Below, piece after piece: positions 41,256 through 49,392 of a stretch of DNA of 64,000 nucleotides; the stretch's first letter is position 1, and each line of letters opens with the position of its first letter. The translations under genes were made by a program, and so were the position numbers. The notes beneath the pieces were generated by a model, which was given only the letters and a program-made list of their open reading frames with translations, did not search any database and was not told where the DNA came from. The stretch is from Candidatus Zipacnadia bacterium (GTDB lineage: Bacteria > Armatimonadota > Zipacnadia > Zipacnadales > UBA5352). The stretch is taken from positions 62,001 through 126,000 of the forward strand of contig JALGSU010000011.1 in NCBI GenBank assembly GCA_029821735.1, written 5' to 3'.

Positions 41256-42373
41256 GCCGGCTGCCCGCTGCCTGTCCTCGTCGGCCGCCAGCTGCCACGC
41301 ACCCGGTCCGCCCAGTACCAGAGCCGCCGAGTCATCACGTGGGGATATATCGCGCCACCGGTCACGCCGGTCATCGTGGTGCTGGACATGCCAAGCCCGC
41401 AGGGCTCTCCGGCGGATACTCCGACGACGCGCGTCTTCGGACCGATCACCTCATGCAGATGCGCGTCATCGACCACGACCACGTCCTCGGCGGTGAAACC
41501 AGCCGCGCGCAGCGTCGCCTCCATGCGCCGCAGGCCCAGTGGCGCCACCTTCGCCCGGCCATTGACCGGCGCCGAACGTGGTGCGAGCAGCCAGTCCATC
41601 ATCGGGCGAGGCGTCAGCGTCGTCTGGCTGGCGGCGAGCATCCCGTCCAGCATATCGTCAAGCTCATCAATCAGCGAATCGATCTCATCGTGCACCGGCG
41701 AAGTCTCCTGCACGCCATGCGGCACGCCGACGCGCTCGGTATACATGTGCCGGGCCTCGTCGTCGGGCTCCATGATTGTGCCGGGCACGCCTGCGATAGC
41801 CGGCTCGTCGCACATCGGGAAGATGATCGCGCCCTTGGGGCAGATGCGAGCACAGGCCGGGCATCCCGCTTTGCAGTTGTCCGGAGCGACGGCCACCACT
41901 CGTCCGTCGTCTTCCGCCCACACCCCGAAGATGCAGAACTGCATGCAGTGCCCACAGCCGATGCAGCGCGAGTAATCGGCGACCGGGTACCATCGTTCCT
42001 CAACCGCCTCCGCCACCTCGCGCGCGCCGCCCGCGGCGCCACCGGGGATCAGCCACTGCGCGATCGCCGCCCAACACATCTCGGCACTCTCGCACTCACG
42101 CAGGTCGACGGCGAGCAGCTCGTCCGCCGCCAGGCCGTGCGAGCGCAGCGTCCACTCGGCCGGACGCGGTGACATCCACGCCGCGACCGCAACTCGCCCC
42201 GCCAGCGCCTGCGCCTCGTCCCAAAGCGCGCTGCCATCGGCGAGATGATATATGTGTGGTACCACCAGCACCTGTGCGCCGCCAGCCACGGCCAGAGCGA
42301 CGAGTTGGTCCTCAATCCGGCGGCTGGCATCGTCAGCGTCCAGCGCTCTGGAGACGATCAGCATCTCGCTCAT
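41252..42373 (-). CDS. Ferredoxin-type protein joined to the 5' part of the radical SAM protein
   Basis: About 373 residues from the ATG at 42373 (AGG five bases upstream). Residues 1-130 are an N-terminal domain with LIVSRALDADDASRR and VAVAAWMSPRPAEW. Two [4Fe-4S] motifs follow: YSRCIGCGHCMQFCIFGVW and CKAGCPACARICPKGAIIFP. A linker with HDEIDSLIDELDDMLDG leads to the start of a B12-binding-like domain (LLAPRSAPVNGRAKVAPLGL, HEVIGPKTRVVGVSAGE, TGGAIYP). After that the frame degenerates into WYWADRVRGSWRPTRTG and a stop. The ferredoxin part resembles a Planctomycetes-type stand-alone ferredoxin, so it may be a natural fusion or two genes joined by an indel. Confidence 0.75.
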   Translation of the reverse strand: MSEMLIVSRALDADDASRRIEDQLVALAVAGGAQVLVVPHIYHLADGSALWDEAQALAGRVAVAAWMSPRPAEWTLRSHGLAADELLAVDLRECESAEMCWAAIAQWLIPGGAAGGAREVAEAVEERWYPVADYSRCIGCGHCMQFCIFGVWAEDDGRVVAVAPDNCKAGCPACARICPKGAIIFPMCDEPAIAGVPGTIMEPDDEARHMYTERVGVPHGVQETSPVHDEIDSLIDELDDMLDGMLAASQTTLTPRPMMDWLLAPRSAPVNGRAKVAPLGLRRMEATLRAAGFTAEDVVVVDDAHLHEVIGPKTRVVGVSAGEPCGLGMSSTTMTGVTGGAIYPHVMTRRLWYWADRVRGSWRPTRTGSGQPA

Positions 42374-42460
42374 ACTCACCTGCTATGATGCAGTGAACCC
42401 ACCTCAAGCGCCGCTCGTCATCACCATTGCGCACGGGGGTGCCATGTGTTTTGACGATAC

Positions 42461-42496
42461 TTGACAGTACCGCGTGGTACAGTTGTAATATACCAC
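42461..42496 (+). promoter_or_regulatory. Promoter with overlapping inverted repeats, start of the propeller-redox operon
   Basis: TTGACA (42461-42466), 17-base spacer, TGTAAT (42484-42489), so transcription would begin near 42496. The spacer contains GTACC-GCGT-GGTAC (42467-42471 with 42476-42480). A second inverted repeat, GTGGTA (42474-42479) with TACCAC (42491-42496), spans the -10. Both could be operators for a repressor or activator of the long operon that follows. The start codon is 50 bases downstream. Confidence 0.65.
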
Positions 42497-42538
42497 AACG
42501 ACCACAACGCGCCTACTGCCCAGCCACCGAGGTGACCA

Positions 42539-44083
42539 ATGGACAACCAGGCCCCCCGTGACGGTCAGCAGCCGCACCAGCGTGTTCCCCTGAGTGCCCA
42601 GCCTAATACGCCGGCGCCAGGGCCGGCCTCATCTGGCGGCGGAGGCGGCGGCTCGCTGGGCATCATCATCCCGGTGGTCATCGGCATTATCGGCATCGTC
42701 ATACTGGCCGTATGGCTAACGAAGAGTCAGGGCACAACTGAGGTCACGCAGCGCGAGCCCGCCGCTCCCGTCCAACCTGCCACCTCGGACCAGCCTGCTC
42801 AGTCGGCGCAACCTGCGCAGCCTGCACAGCCAGCCCAACCCGCACAGCCGGCTCAGCCGGCCCAGCCAGCCCAACCCGCGGCCCAGCCGGTTCAGGGCGG
42901 CGGCTCGGCGGGCAGCGCATCGGGTTCGTGGCCTGTGTTCCGGGGGGCCAACCTTGACAATATCAGCCCCGAAAAGGTCACGCTTGCGCGGAGCTGGCCG
43001 GCGAACGGCCCTGCGAAACTGTGGTCGGTCAAACTCGGACGCGGACATGCAGGCGCGGCGATCCGCGACGGTCGCGTCTATGTTCTTGACTATGACGAGA
43101 GCGCGGGCGCGGACACGCTGCGCTGCCTCTCTCTCGACAATGGCAACGAGATATGGAAGCAGTCCTACCCGGTGCAGCTCAAGTACAACCACGGTCTGTC
43201 GCGATCCGTGCCGGTGGTAACCAAGGACTACGTCGTGTCGATCGGCCCGCGCGGGAATGTCATGTGCTGCAAGGCCTCCTCAGGCGAGGTCGTCTGGAAG
43301 AAGGACCTGGTCGGCGAGTACGGCCTGAAGGTCCCATCGTGGTATCTGAGCCAATGCCCCATCGTTGACAACGGTAAGGTCATCATCGCCACCGGCGGCA
43401 AGGCTCTGATGATCGGCGCCGACCTCAAGTCAGGCAGCGTCGCGTGGACCTGCCCCAACCCCGGTGGCTGGGAGGCCACCTACGCCTCGATCACGCCGAT
43501 GAATCTCGGCGGCACGAAGACCTACGTGTACCCGACCACCGCCGGCGTGGTGGGCGTTTCGGCCGCAGGCAAGCTGCTGTGGAAGTTCGACGGCTGGAAG
43601 GTCAGCACCGCGAACTGCCCGAGCCCGGTGGACTGCGGGAACGGTCGCATCTTCCTGTCCGGCGGCTACAACGCGGGGAGCATGATGATAAAGGTCAGCG
43701 GGGGCAGCGCGTCTCAGGTCTTCAAGATCGACCAGAAGACTTTCGGCTCTCACCAGCACACGCCCATACTGCATAGTAACCACCTCTATGGCGTGAGCAT
43801 CGCCGACAAGCAATTCGTCTGCCTCGACCTGAACGGCAAGCGCGTGTGGGAGAGTGGCCATACCTCCCGCTTCGGCCTCGGCCCGTATCTCATGGCCGGG
43901 GGAATGTTCTACGTTCTGGGTGAAGATGGCACGCTTGCACTGGTGGATGCGTCAACCAGTAGCTACAATGAACTTGCGCGGGCCAAAGTCGTCGGCGCAA
44001 ATGCGTGGGGTCCCATGGCCATCGCGGGAGGCCGCCTGGTGCTGCGCGACGAAGATACTATGGTCTGTCTGGATGTGAAGTAG
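42539..44083 (+). CDS. Membrane-anchored PQQ-like beta-propeller protein with Ala-Gln-Pro linker
   Basis: 514 residues. A proline- and glycine-rich N-terminus (TPAPGPASSGGGGGG) and one membrane segment (about 40-61, GIIIPVVIGIIGIVILAVWL) lead to an AQP repeat linker (about 85-120). A PQQ-like propeller follows from WPVFRGANLDNISPEKV, with blades such as VYVLDYDESAGADTLRCLSL, VVSIGPRGNVMCCKASSGEV and FYVLGEDGTLALVDAST. WPVFRG and DEDTMVCLDVK at the end match BamB/PQQ-like secreted propellers that often open with WP-x-FRG. The head should sit in the periplasm. It is the first gene of the operon. Confidence 0.85.
   Translation: MDNQAPRDGQQPHQRVPLSAQPNTPAPGPASSGGGGGGSLGIIIPVVIGIIGIVILAVWLTKSQGTTEVTQREPAAPVQPATSDQPAQSAQPAQPAQPAQPAQPAQPAQPAQPAAQPVQGGGSAGSASGSWPVFRGANLDNISPEKVTLARSWPANGPAKLWSVKLGRGHAGAAIRDGRVYVLDYDESAGADTLRCLSLDNGNEIWKQSYPVQLKYNHGLSRSVPVVTKDYVVSIGPRGNVMCCKASSGEVVWKKDLVGEYGLKVPSWYLSQCPIVDNGKVIIATGGKALMIGADLKSGSVAWTCPNPGGWEATYASITPMNLGGTKTYVYPTTAGVVGVSAAGKLLWKFDGWKVSTANCPSPVDCGNGRIFLSGGYNAGSMMIKVSGGSASQVFKIDQKTFGSHQHTPILHSNHLYGVSIADKQFVCLDLNGKRVWESGHTSRFGLGPYLMAGGMFYVLGEDGTLALVDASTSSYNELARAKVVGANAWGPMAIAGGRLVLRDEDTMVCLDVK
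42791..42895 (+). repeat. In-frame repeat coding Ala-Gln-Pro linker
   Basis: Repeated codons for Q-P-A, about ten copies of cag-ccx-gcx in various synonymous forms. The synonymous variation shows it is maintained at protein level rather than being a recent DNA slippage. It forms a stiff extended linker between the membrane segment and the propeller. Confidence 0.85.
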
Positions 44084-44110
44084 ACACTGAGCGTGGTGCG
44101 AGGCAGCTTC

Positions 44111-45088
44111 ATGAGCGCGTCAGATTTCCACAGGGCGGCGGCGGCCGCCCTGTGCTGTGTGCTGCTGGCAGGCGGATGTGCGCGCCGGAGCGAGATCGCC
44201 GGTCAGGTGGCGGAGACTCAAGGACGCATCGACCAGGCGGAGGCGACGGCCGTCACCGTCGAGCAGTCTCTGCGTTCCTGGACCGAGATCGAGCCCATCG
44301 CGACCGGCCTCGACCAGCCGCGCGGCATCGCGATAGGGCCCGAGGGCTGGCTGTACGTCGCAGGTGACTCCGAGGTGCGCGTCCTGAACTCAGACGGCTC
44401 GCTGCGCGTCCGCTTCGATGTCCCGGGCGAGCCACGGGCGATCGCCGTCGGCGACGACAGCGCAATCTACGTGGCGCTCACCGAAAGCTTGCTCACCCAC
44501 CGTGCGGACGGCACGCTGCTGCATAACTGGGATCCGCCCGGCGACCGCAACTACCTGACCTGCGTTGCGCTTACGGGCACGACAGTCTACGTGGCTGACG
44601 CCGGCGAGCGTGCGATCTACGTGCTCACCGGGTCCCATGTGGGACGCATCGCCGAAGAAGACGAGGCCGCGGGCATCCCTGACCTGATCGTGCCCAGCCC
44701 GCACATGGACGTCGCGGTTGCGCCTGACGGCAACATCATCGTCGCCAACCCCGGGCACCGCCAGGTGCAGACCCACTCGCCCGACGGTGCACTGCTCAGC
44801 AAGTTCGGCACCGCTTCGATGGAGATCGACGGGTTCGGCGGATGCTGCAACCCGGCCGACCTCGCCGTGCTCGCCGACGGGCGCATCGTCACGGCAGAGA
44901 AGGGCATACCGCGGGTAAAGGTCTGCAACACTGACGGGACAATTGAGTCGGTCATCGCGCTGCCTGAAGATCTTGATACGCGAGCCAAGGGCCTCGATCT
45001 GGCCGTGGACGCCGATGACCGCGTACTTATGCTCGACCCGGACGCACGAAACGTACGCATCTTCGTCAGAGACGAGGTGGCGCAATAG
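44111..45088 (+). CDS. NHL/SMP-30-type beta-propeller lipoprotein
   Basis: 325 residues from the ATG at 44111 (GAGG seven bases upstream). The signal peptide ends in a lipobox, LLAGGC, so it should be a lipoprotein, probably at the periplasmic face of a membrane. A short helical region (SEIAGQVAETQGRIDQAEAT) precedes a six-bladed NHL-like propeller with RGIAIGPEGWLYVAGDSEVR, AIAVGDDSAIYVALTES, DVAVAPDGNIIVANPGHRQ, LAVLADGRIVTAEKGIPRV and LDLAVDADDRVLMLDPDAR. It contains a paired GCC in FGGCCNPADLA, a possible metal or disulfide site. It overlaps the next gene by one base (TAGTG). Confidence 0.82.
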   Translation: MSASDFHRAAAAALCCVLLAGGCARRSEIAGQVAETQGRIDQAEATAVTVEQSLRSWTEIEPIATGLDQPRGIAIGPEGWLYVAGDSEVRVLNSDGSLRVRFDVPGEPRAIAVGDDSAIYVALTESLLTHRADGTLLHNWDPPGDRNYLTCVALTGTTVYVADAGERAIYVLTGSHVGRIAEEDEAAGIPDLIVPSPHMDVAVAPDGNIIVANPGHRQVQTHSPDGALLSKFGTASMEIDGFGGCCNPADLAVLADGRIVTAEKGIPRVKVCNTDGTIESVIALPEDLDTRAKGLDLAVDADDRVLMLDPDARNVRIFVRDEVAQ

Positions 45089-45342
45089 TGAGCGAGGACA
45101 AGAACAAGGGACGCCGCGAATTCTTCCACACGCTGGGCCGCGTAGCCGCGAGCGGCGCACTGGTTGGCGGCGTGGGTTACCTGACCGCTCGGGCAGGCAA
45201 GGCCTGTCTGCACGAATTCCGCTGTAAGGGCTGTTCGGAACTGAAGGCCTGCTGCGAGCCGCAGGCGCTGATGATGCGTGCGCAGATGCAGCGCGAAGGC
45301 AGGCTGCAACCACAGAAGGAGACCGGCGACGGCAATGTCTGA
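45088..45342 (+). CDS. Small cysteine-rich protein with Tat-like signal
   Basis: 84 residues, starting at a GTG that shares the last base of the previous stop codon. The N-terminus KGRREFFHTLGRVAASGAL with LVGGVGYLTARAG fits a twin-arginine signal. The short mature part, CLHEFRCKGCSELKACCEP, has five cysteines in C-x6-C-x2-C-x6-C-C spacing. It could hold a small Fe-S or heme group or be an exported redox partner, but I recognise no family. It lies between the NHL lipoprotein and the Tat ferredoxin. Confidence 0.65.
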   Translation: MSEDKNKGRREFFHTLGRVAASGALVGGVGYLTARAGKACLHEFRCKGCSELKACCEPQALMMRAQMQREGRLQPQKETGDGNV

Positions 45343-46105
45343 TGATTCACAGACCAGCGACCGCCGAGGGTTCCTGGACAAGGCTCTGCGCGCACTCGGC
45401 CTCCTGTTCGCCGGGGGCATGGTGGGCCATCTGGCAGCACGCGACGACACCGATGACATGGTGTGGCAGATCGATCCGGACAAGTGCATCGGCTGCGGGC
45501 GCTGCGCGACCGAGTGCGTACTCGCACTCTCGGCGGTCAAGTGTGTGCACGAGTGGCCCCGTTGCGGATACTGCGAGCTGTGCTTTGGCTACTACGTCGA
45601 CCAGCGCGTGGACGACCTCGAGGTCGCCGAGAACCAGCGCTGCCCGACCGACGCGATTAAGCGGGCCCCGGTTGAGGACCCATACTACGAGTACATCATA
45701 GATGAGCCCAAGTGCATCGGCTGCGGCCTGTGCGTGAAGGGCTGCAACGACTATGGCAACGGTTCGCTGGTGCTGCAGGTCCGTCACGATCGCTGCCTGA
45801 ACTGCAACGAGTGCTCGATAGCGAGGGCCTGTCCGGCAAACGCTTTCCAGCGCGTGCCGCGCGAACATCCTTACCTGCTGCGCACGCTCGGTGACGAGGA
45901 CCTTCACGAGGAGCCGGCGGCATCGTCCGCGCCAGAGCCGTTCCAGCGCGCGCCCGAACCGGCGTTCGAGCCCGCTCCCGATCCCGGCGCGTCTCCCGAG
46001 CCGCTTGACCTGCCGGCTGGCGAGCCAAGTGCCATCCCACCCACCGCAGGGGGCGGGCTGGGTCCGCCTGAACTCAACGGAAGGATGGGCGCGGGGGACG
46101 TATGA
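45335..46105 (+). CDS. Tat-exported multi-cluster ferredoxin (NapG/RnfB-like)
   Basis: 256 residues from the ATG at 45335, overlapping the previous gene by 8 bases. The N-terminus TSDRRGFLDKALRALGLLF is a twin-arginine signal. Cysteine motifs: CIGCGRCATECVLAL, CGYCELCFGYYVD, CIGCGLCVKGCNDYGNG and CLNCNECSIARACPANAF, enough for about three or four [4Fe-4S] clusters. The C-terminus (about 205-256) is proline- and alanine-rich and probably disordered. By analogy with NapG, it may pass electrons between the quinol pool and a periplasmic partner. It overlaps the NapH-like gene by ATGA. Confidence 0.85.
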   Translation: MSDDSQTSDRRGFLDKALRALGLLFAGGMVGHLAARDDTDDMVWQIDPDKCIGCGRCATECVLALSAVKCVHEWPRCGYCELCFGYYVDQRVDDLEVAENQRCPTDAIKRAPVEDPYYEYIIDEPKCIGCGLCVKGCNDYGNGSLVLQVRHDRCLNCNECSIARACPANAFQRVPREHPYLLRTLGDEDLHEEPAASSAPEPFQRAPEPAFEPAPDPGASPEPLDLPAGEPSAIPPTAGGGLGPPELNGRMGAGDV

Positions 46106-47394
46106 ACCGACTGGCGATCGTGCTGATCGTGATGGTTATGTGTCTCTCGGTGACATTCGCGGCCACCGAGAACTTCCCGCCGCCTGAGTTCGAGAGCGGC
46201 TACACCTTCCCCGAGTACACAACGCCCGATGCGCGCGCGCAGCTCTTCTCTATCATCGACATCATCGTGCTCGTCGCGGTCATGCTGCTCGGCGCCTGGT
46301 TCTCGATCCGCAAACGTTCGCGCTCACACGTCATCATGCTGGTGCTGTTTTCGCTGCTCTACTTCGGCTTCTACCGCAAGGGCTGTATCTGCGCCATCGG
46401 GGCCATCCAGAACGTGGCGCTGGCGATCGGCGACCCCGAATATGTTCTCGGACTGGTGGCCGGCGCGTTCTTCGCGCTCCCGCTGCTCTTCGCACTCTTC
46501 TTCGGCCGCGTATTCTGCGGCTCGGCCTGCCCGCTCGGAGCGGTGCAGGACATTGTTCTGCTCCGTCCCCTGCGTGTCCCCCGCTGGCTGGAGGACGCTC
46601 TGGGGTTGATCCCGTTCGTGTTCCTCGGCGTGGCGGCGCTCTACGCCTGGACCAACACCGCGTTCCTGATCTGCCGCTATGATCCGTATATCGCTTTCTT
46701 CCGCCTCGGCGGGTCAATGCCTGTGGTCATCGCGGGCGTCGCGCTCGTTCTGGTGGGCATGTTCGTCGGCCGGCCCTACTGCCGGTTCATCTGCCCATAC
46801 TCGGCCCTGCTGCGCGTCTGCAGCAGTATCGCCCGCGACCCGGCGCGCATCACGACCCATGAGTGTATCACCTGCCACCTGTGCGCGAACTCGTGCCCCT
46901 TCGGCGCGATCCGCCCGCCCACGCCCGAGAACGTCGGGCCAACCGGTCGCGAGGGACGCGGCATGCTCGTGGGACTGGTCATCGCGCTGCCGGTGATAAT
47001 GGCCGTCGGCGGCTGGCTGGGCTACCAGTCAAGCCACGAACTCTCGCGGATGAACTACACGATCCAGCTTGCCGAACGCACCTGGGCTGAGCAAAACGAT
47101 ACGGTCGAGGGCACTACCGAGCAGTCGGATGCGTTCTACCATCTGGGCATGGCCAATGAAGGGCTGTACCGTCGGGCCGCCGAAATCAGAATGCGGTTCG
47201 ACGTGGGCTCAGCAGTTCTTGGCGCGTATCTGGGCCTGGTTATAGGCCTGAAGCTCATCGGCTTGAGCATCAGGCGTCGTCGCGACGTCTACGAGATTGA
47301 TCCTGCGGCGTGCTTCACGTGCGGCAGATGCTACCAGGTCTGCCCCCTGGAGCGCCTGCCAGAGGACAAAGCCGCGGAAACCGGGAGCGAGTGA
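46102..47394 (+). CDS. NapH/NosR-like membrane polyferredoxin
   Basis: 430 residues, a hydrophobic start (LIVMVMCLSVTFAA) and about six membrane segments. Two C-x3-C-P motifs in the membrane region, FCGSACPLGAVQ and YCRFICPYSALL, are typical of NapH, NosR and RdxA/CcoG-type proteins. A [4Fe-4S] motif ECITCHLCANSCPFGAI follows, and a C-terminal C-x2-C-x2-C-x3-CP (CFTCGRCYQVCPLERLP). A long insert (MNYTIQLAERTWAEQ and so on, about 315-360) between the last membrane segments is unusual. It probably links the Tat ferredoxin to quinol or cytoplasmic donors. The stop is followed directly by the ATG of the next gene. Confidence 0.88.
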   Translation: MNRLAIVLIVMVMCLSVTFAATENFPPPEFESGYTFPEYTTPDARAQLFSIIDIIVLVAVMLLGAWFSIRKRSRSHVIMLVLFSLLYFGFYRKGCICAIGAIQNVALAIGDPEYVLGLVAGAFFALPLLFALFFGRVFCGSACPLGAVQDIVLLRPLRVPRWLEDALGLIPFVFLGVAALYAWTNTAFLICRYDPYIAFFRLGGSMPVVIAGVALVLVGMFVGRPYCRFICPYSALLRVCSSIARDPARITTHECITCHLCANSCPFGAIRPPTPENVGPTGREGRGMLVGLVIALPVIMAVGGWLGYQSSHELSRMNYTIQLAERTWAEQNDTVEGTTEQSDAFYHLGMANEGLYRRAAEIRMRFDVGSAVLGAYLGLVIGLKLIGLSIRRRRDVYEIDPAACFTCGRCYQVCPLERLPEDKAAETGSE

Positions 47395-49392
47395 ATGGCT
47401 GTGCAAACGCCGGGCGACGCCACACAACCGGGCGGGCCCAACAATCAGTACCGCGCTGCGCTGGCCGTGGCGCTCGTCGCCGCGGTCTTCATCGCGCTCG
47501 TCTTCGGGTTCCTCCTCGCCAACCTCATCAGGGCGCGGACCGCTGACCCCACCGACACCACGCGCATCGAGCAGATGCGTGCCGAACTGCTCAAGGATCC
47601 CGCCAACGAGGAGATCCGGGAGGGAATCCGCCAACTCGACCTGCAGGTTCGCGACACCTACTACCGTACGCGACGCTTCGCCATCCAAGGGCTCTTCCTG
47701 CTCTTTGGCGGCATTGTCGTCTTCCTCATCGCTCTGCACATCGCGGTGACCGCCGCACGTGGCGCGCCCGCACCTCGACCGGCGGCAGGCTCGGAGGCGG
47801 TGCTGGGCGCGGTTCTCGCCAGACGCTCCGTGGTCGCGATCGGTCTGGTTCTGGCGGGCCTGCTGGTGGGGCTTGCGGTGCTTTCGCGGCACGATTCCAC
47901 CGCGGCATACGTCAAGGCCGCTGAAGTCGCCGAGAAGAAGGCCGCTCACGAAGCACTCATGGCCGCCCTCAAGGGCGACCCCGGCATATCGGGCGCGGCG
48001 GGCATGTCCGGCGCTTCCGGAGCGCCAGGCGCACCGGGCGCTCGAGGCTACACCGGCGGGCGCGGGGGCCAAGGTTCACAAGGCGCCCAAGGGCCGCAGG
48101 GACCCGCGGGTCCTGCCGGACCTCCCGGTCCACCAGGACCGCCTGGAGGCGGTGCGGCCCCAGACCCCACCGATGCCGACTATCCTGACGCGGATGAGCT
48201 GGCCGTCAACTGGCCGCGCTTCCGCGGCTGGAACGGTTCGGGCATCGTCGACGATGGCGAGGACTACCCGACCGAGTGGGATGGCGCCAGCGGCGACGGC
48301 GTCCTGTGGACCGCCGAGATTCCACTGGCCGGCGAGAACTCGCCGATCGTGTGGGGCGACCGCGTCTTCTGCGCGGGCGCTGACGAGACCACTCGCGAGA
48401 TATACTGCTACGACGCGAATTCGGGTGAACTGCTTTGGCAACGCCCTGTCGCGAGCGAATTCAGCGCGGAAGATGAACCGCCCGAGACCACCGATGAGGT
48501 AGGCTACGCGGCGCCCACCATGGCCACCGACGGCAGCCGGGTTTTCGCGATCTTCGCCAACGGCGACCTCGGCGCTTTCGACTTCGAGGGCAACGAGTTG
48601 TGGGTGCGCGCAATGGGTCGGCCCGAGAACATCTACGGGCATTCGACCTCGCTCATGACGTGGCCGGGGATGGTCATCGTCCAGTTCGATCAGGGCAGCG
48701 ATCCTGAGGAAGAGCTTTCCGCTCTCGTCGCCATCGAAGCGTCCACCGGCAAGCGCGTCTGGGAGACGCCCCGCCCGGTCGTCAACTCCTGGTCATCGCC
48801 GATCCTCATCGAGCATGAGGGACGCAGCCAGATCATCACCGCGGCGAACCCGTGGGCTATCAGCTACGACCCGGCCACCGGAGGCGAGCTGTGGCGAGCC
48901 AACTGCCTGCACGGTGACATCGGCCCATCGCCGGTCTACTGCGGCGGGACGGTGTTCGTGGCTCAAGACGGCGCGGACCTCGTCGCGATCCGCCCCCACG
49001 GCACGGGCGACGTCACCGACAGCCACATCGCCTGGAAAACATTCGGCAATCTGCCCGACACCGTCAGCCCTCTGTGCGACGGACGGTATCTCTACGTCAT
49101 CACCAGTTGGGGCATGCTGACTTGCTTTGATATGGGCGGCAAGCAGCTCTGGGAGCATGATCTCGAGGCGTCCTTCTACGGCTCGCCCGCTCTCGTGGGC
49201 AACCAGATATACATCGTCGACCAGGACGGCGTCACCCACATCTTCCGAGGCGGCCACGCCTTCAAGCAGATCAGTCTTGCCCCCCTTGGGCAGGCCTCGA
49301 ACTGCTCGCCGGCTTTCGCAGCCGGCCGCATCTACATCCGGGGCGAGGACACGCTGTTCTGCATCGGACAGGAGCGGGAGACGCCAGAATGA
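47395..49392 (+). CDS. PQQ-like beta-propeller with three membrane segments and a collagen-like stalk
   Basis: 665 residues. Three hydrophobic segments (about 20-43, 99-123, 145-165) are followed by a helical stretch and then 20 uninterrupted Gly-X-Y triplets (about 194-253). The propeller starts WPRFRGWNGSGIVDDGED with blades SPIVWGDRVFCAGADETT, RVFAIFANGDLGAFDFEGN, WSSPILIEHEGRSQIITAA, SPVYCGGTVFVAQDG and SPAFAAGRIYIRGEDTLFC. The triplets would form a rigid trimeric stalk placing three propellers away from the membrane. It overlaps the NuoEF-like gene by ATGA, so it is made together with the redox enzyme. Confidence 0.87.
   Translation: MAVQTPGDATQPGGPNNQYRAALAVALVAAVFIALVFGFLLANLIRARTADPTDTTRIEQMRAELLKDPANEEIREGIRQLDLQVRDTYYRTRRFAIQGLFLLFGGIVVFLIALHIAVTAARGAPAPRPAAGSEAVLGAVLARRSVVAIGLVLAGLLVGLAVLSRHDSTAAYVKAAEVAEKKAAHEALMAALKGDPGISGAAGMSGASGAPGAPGARGYTGGRGGQGSQGAQGPQGPAGPAGPPGPPGPPGGGAAPDPTDADYPDADELAVNWPRFRGWNGSGIVDDGEDYPTEWDGASGDGVLWTAEIPLAGENSPIVWGDRVFCAGADETTREIYCYDANSGELLWQRPVASEFSAEDEPPETTDEVGYAAPTMATDGSRVFAIFANGDLGAFDFEGNELWVRAMGRPENIYGHSTSLMTWPGMVIVQFDQGSDPEEELSALVAIEASTGKRVWETPRPVVNSWSSPILIEHEGRSQIITAANPWAISYDPATGGELWRANCLHGDIGPSPVYCGGTVFVAQDGADLVAIRPHGTGDVTDSHIAWKTFGNLPDTVSPLCDGRYLYVITSWGMLTCFDMGGKQLWEHDLEASFYGSPALVGNQIYIVDQDGVTHIFRGGHAFKQISLAPLGQASNCSPAFAAGRIYIRGEDTLFCIGQERETPE
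47974..48153 (+). repeat. Collagen-like (Gly-X-Y)20 coding repeat
   Basis: Twenty consecutive triplets without interruption, beginning GDPGISGAAGMSGASGAP and ending GPAGPPGPPGPPGGG. Proline is enriched at the end of the run (GPP-GPP-GPP), which favours triple-helix nucleation. Codons vary, so the repeat is selected at protein level. Confidence 0.92.

Noticed and set aside
42791..42895. Tandem repeats as a CRISPR-like array
   Set aside because: They are in-frame Ala-Gln-Pro codons with synonymous variation and no spacers.
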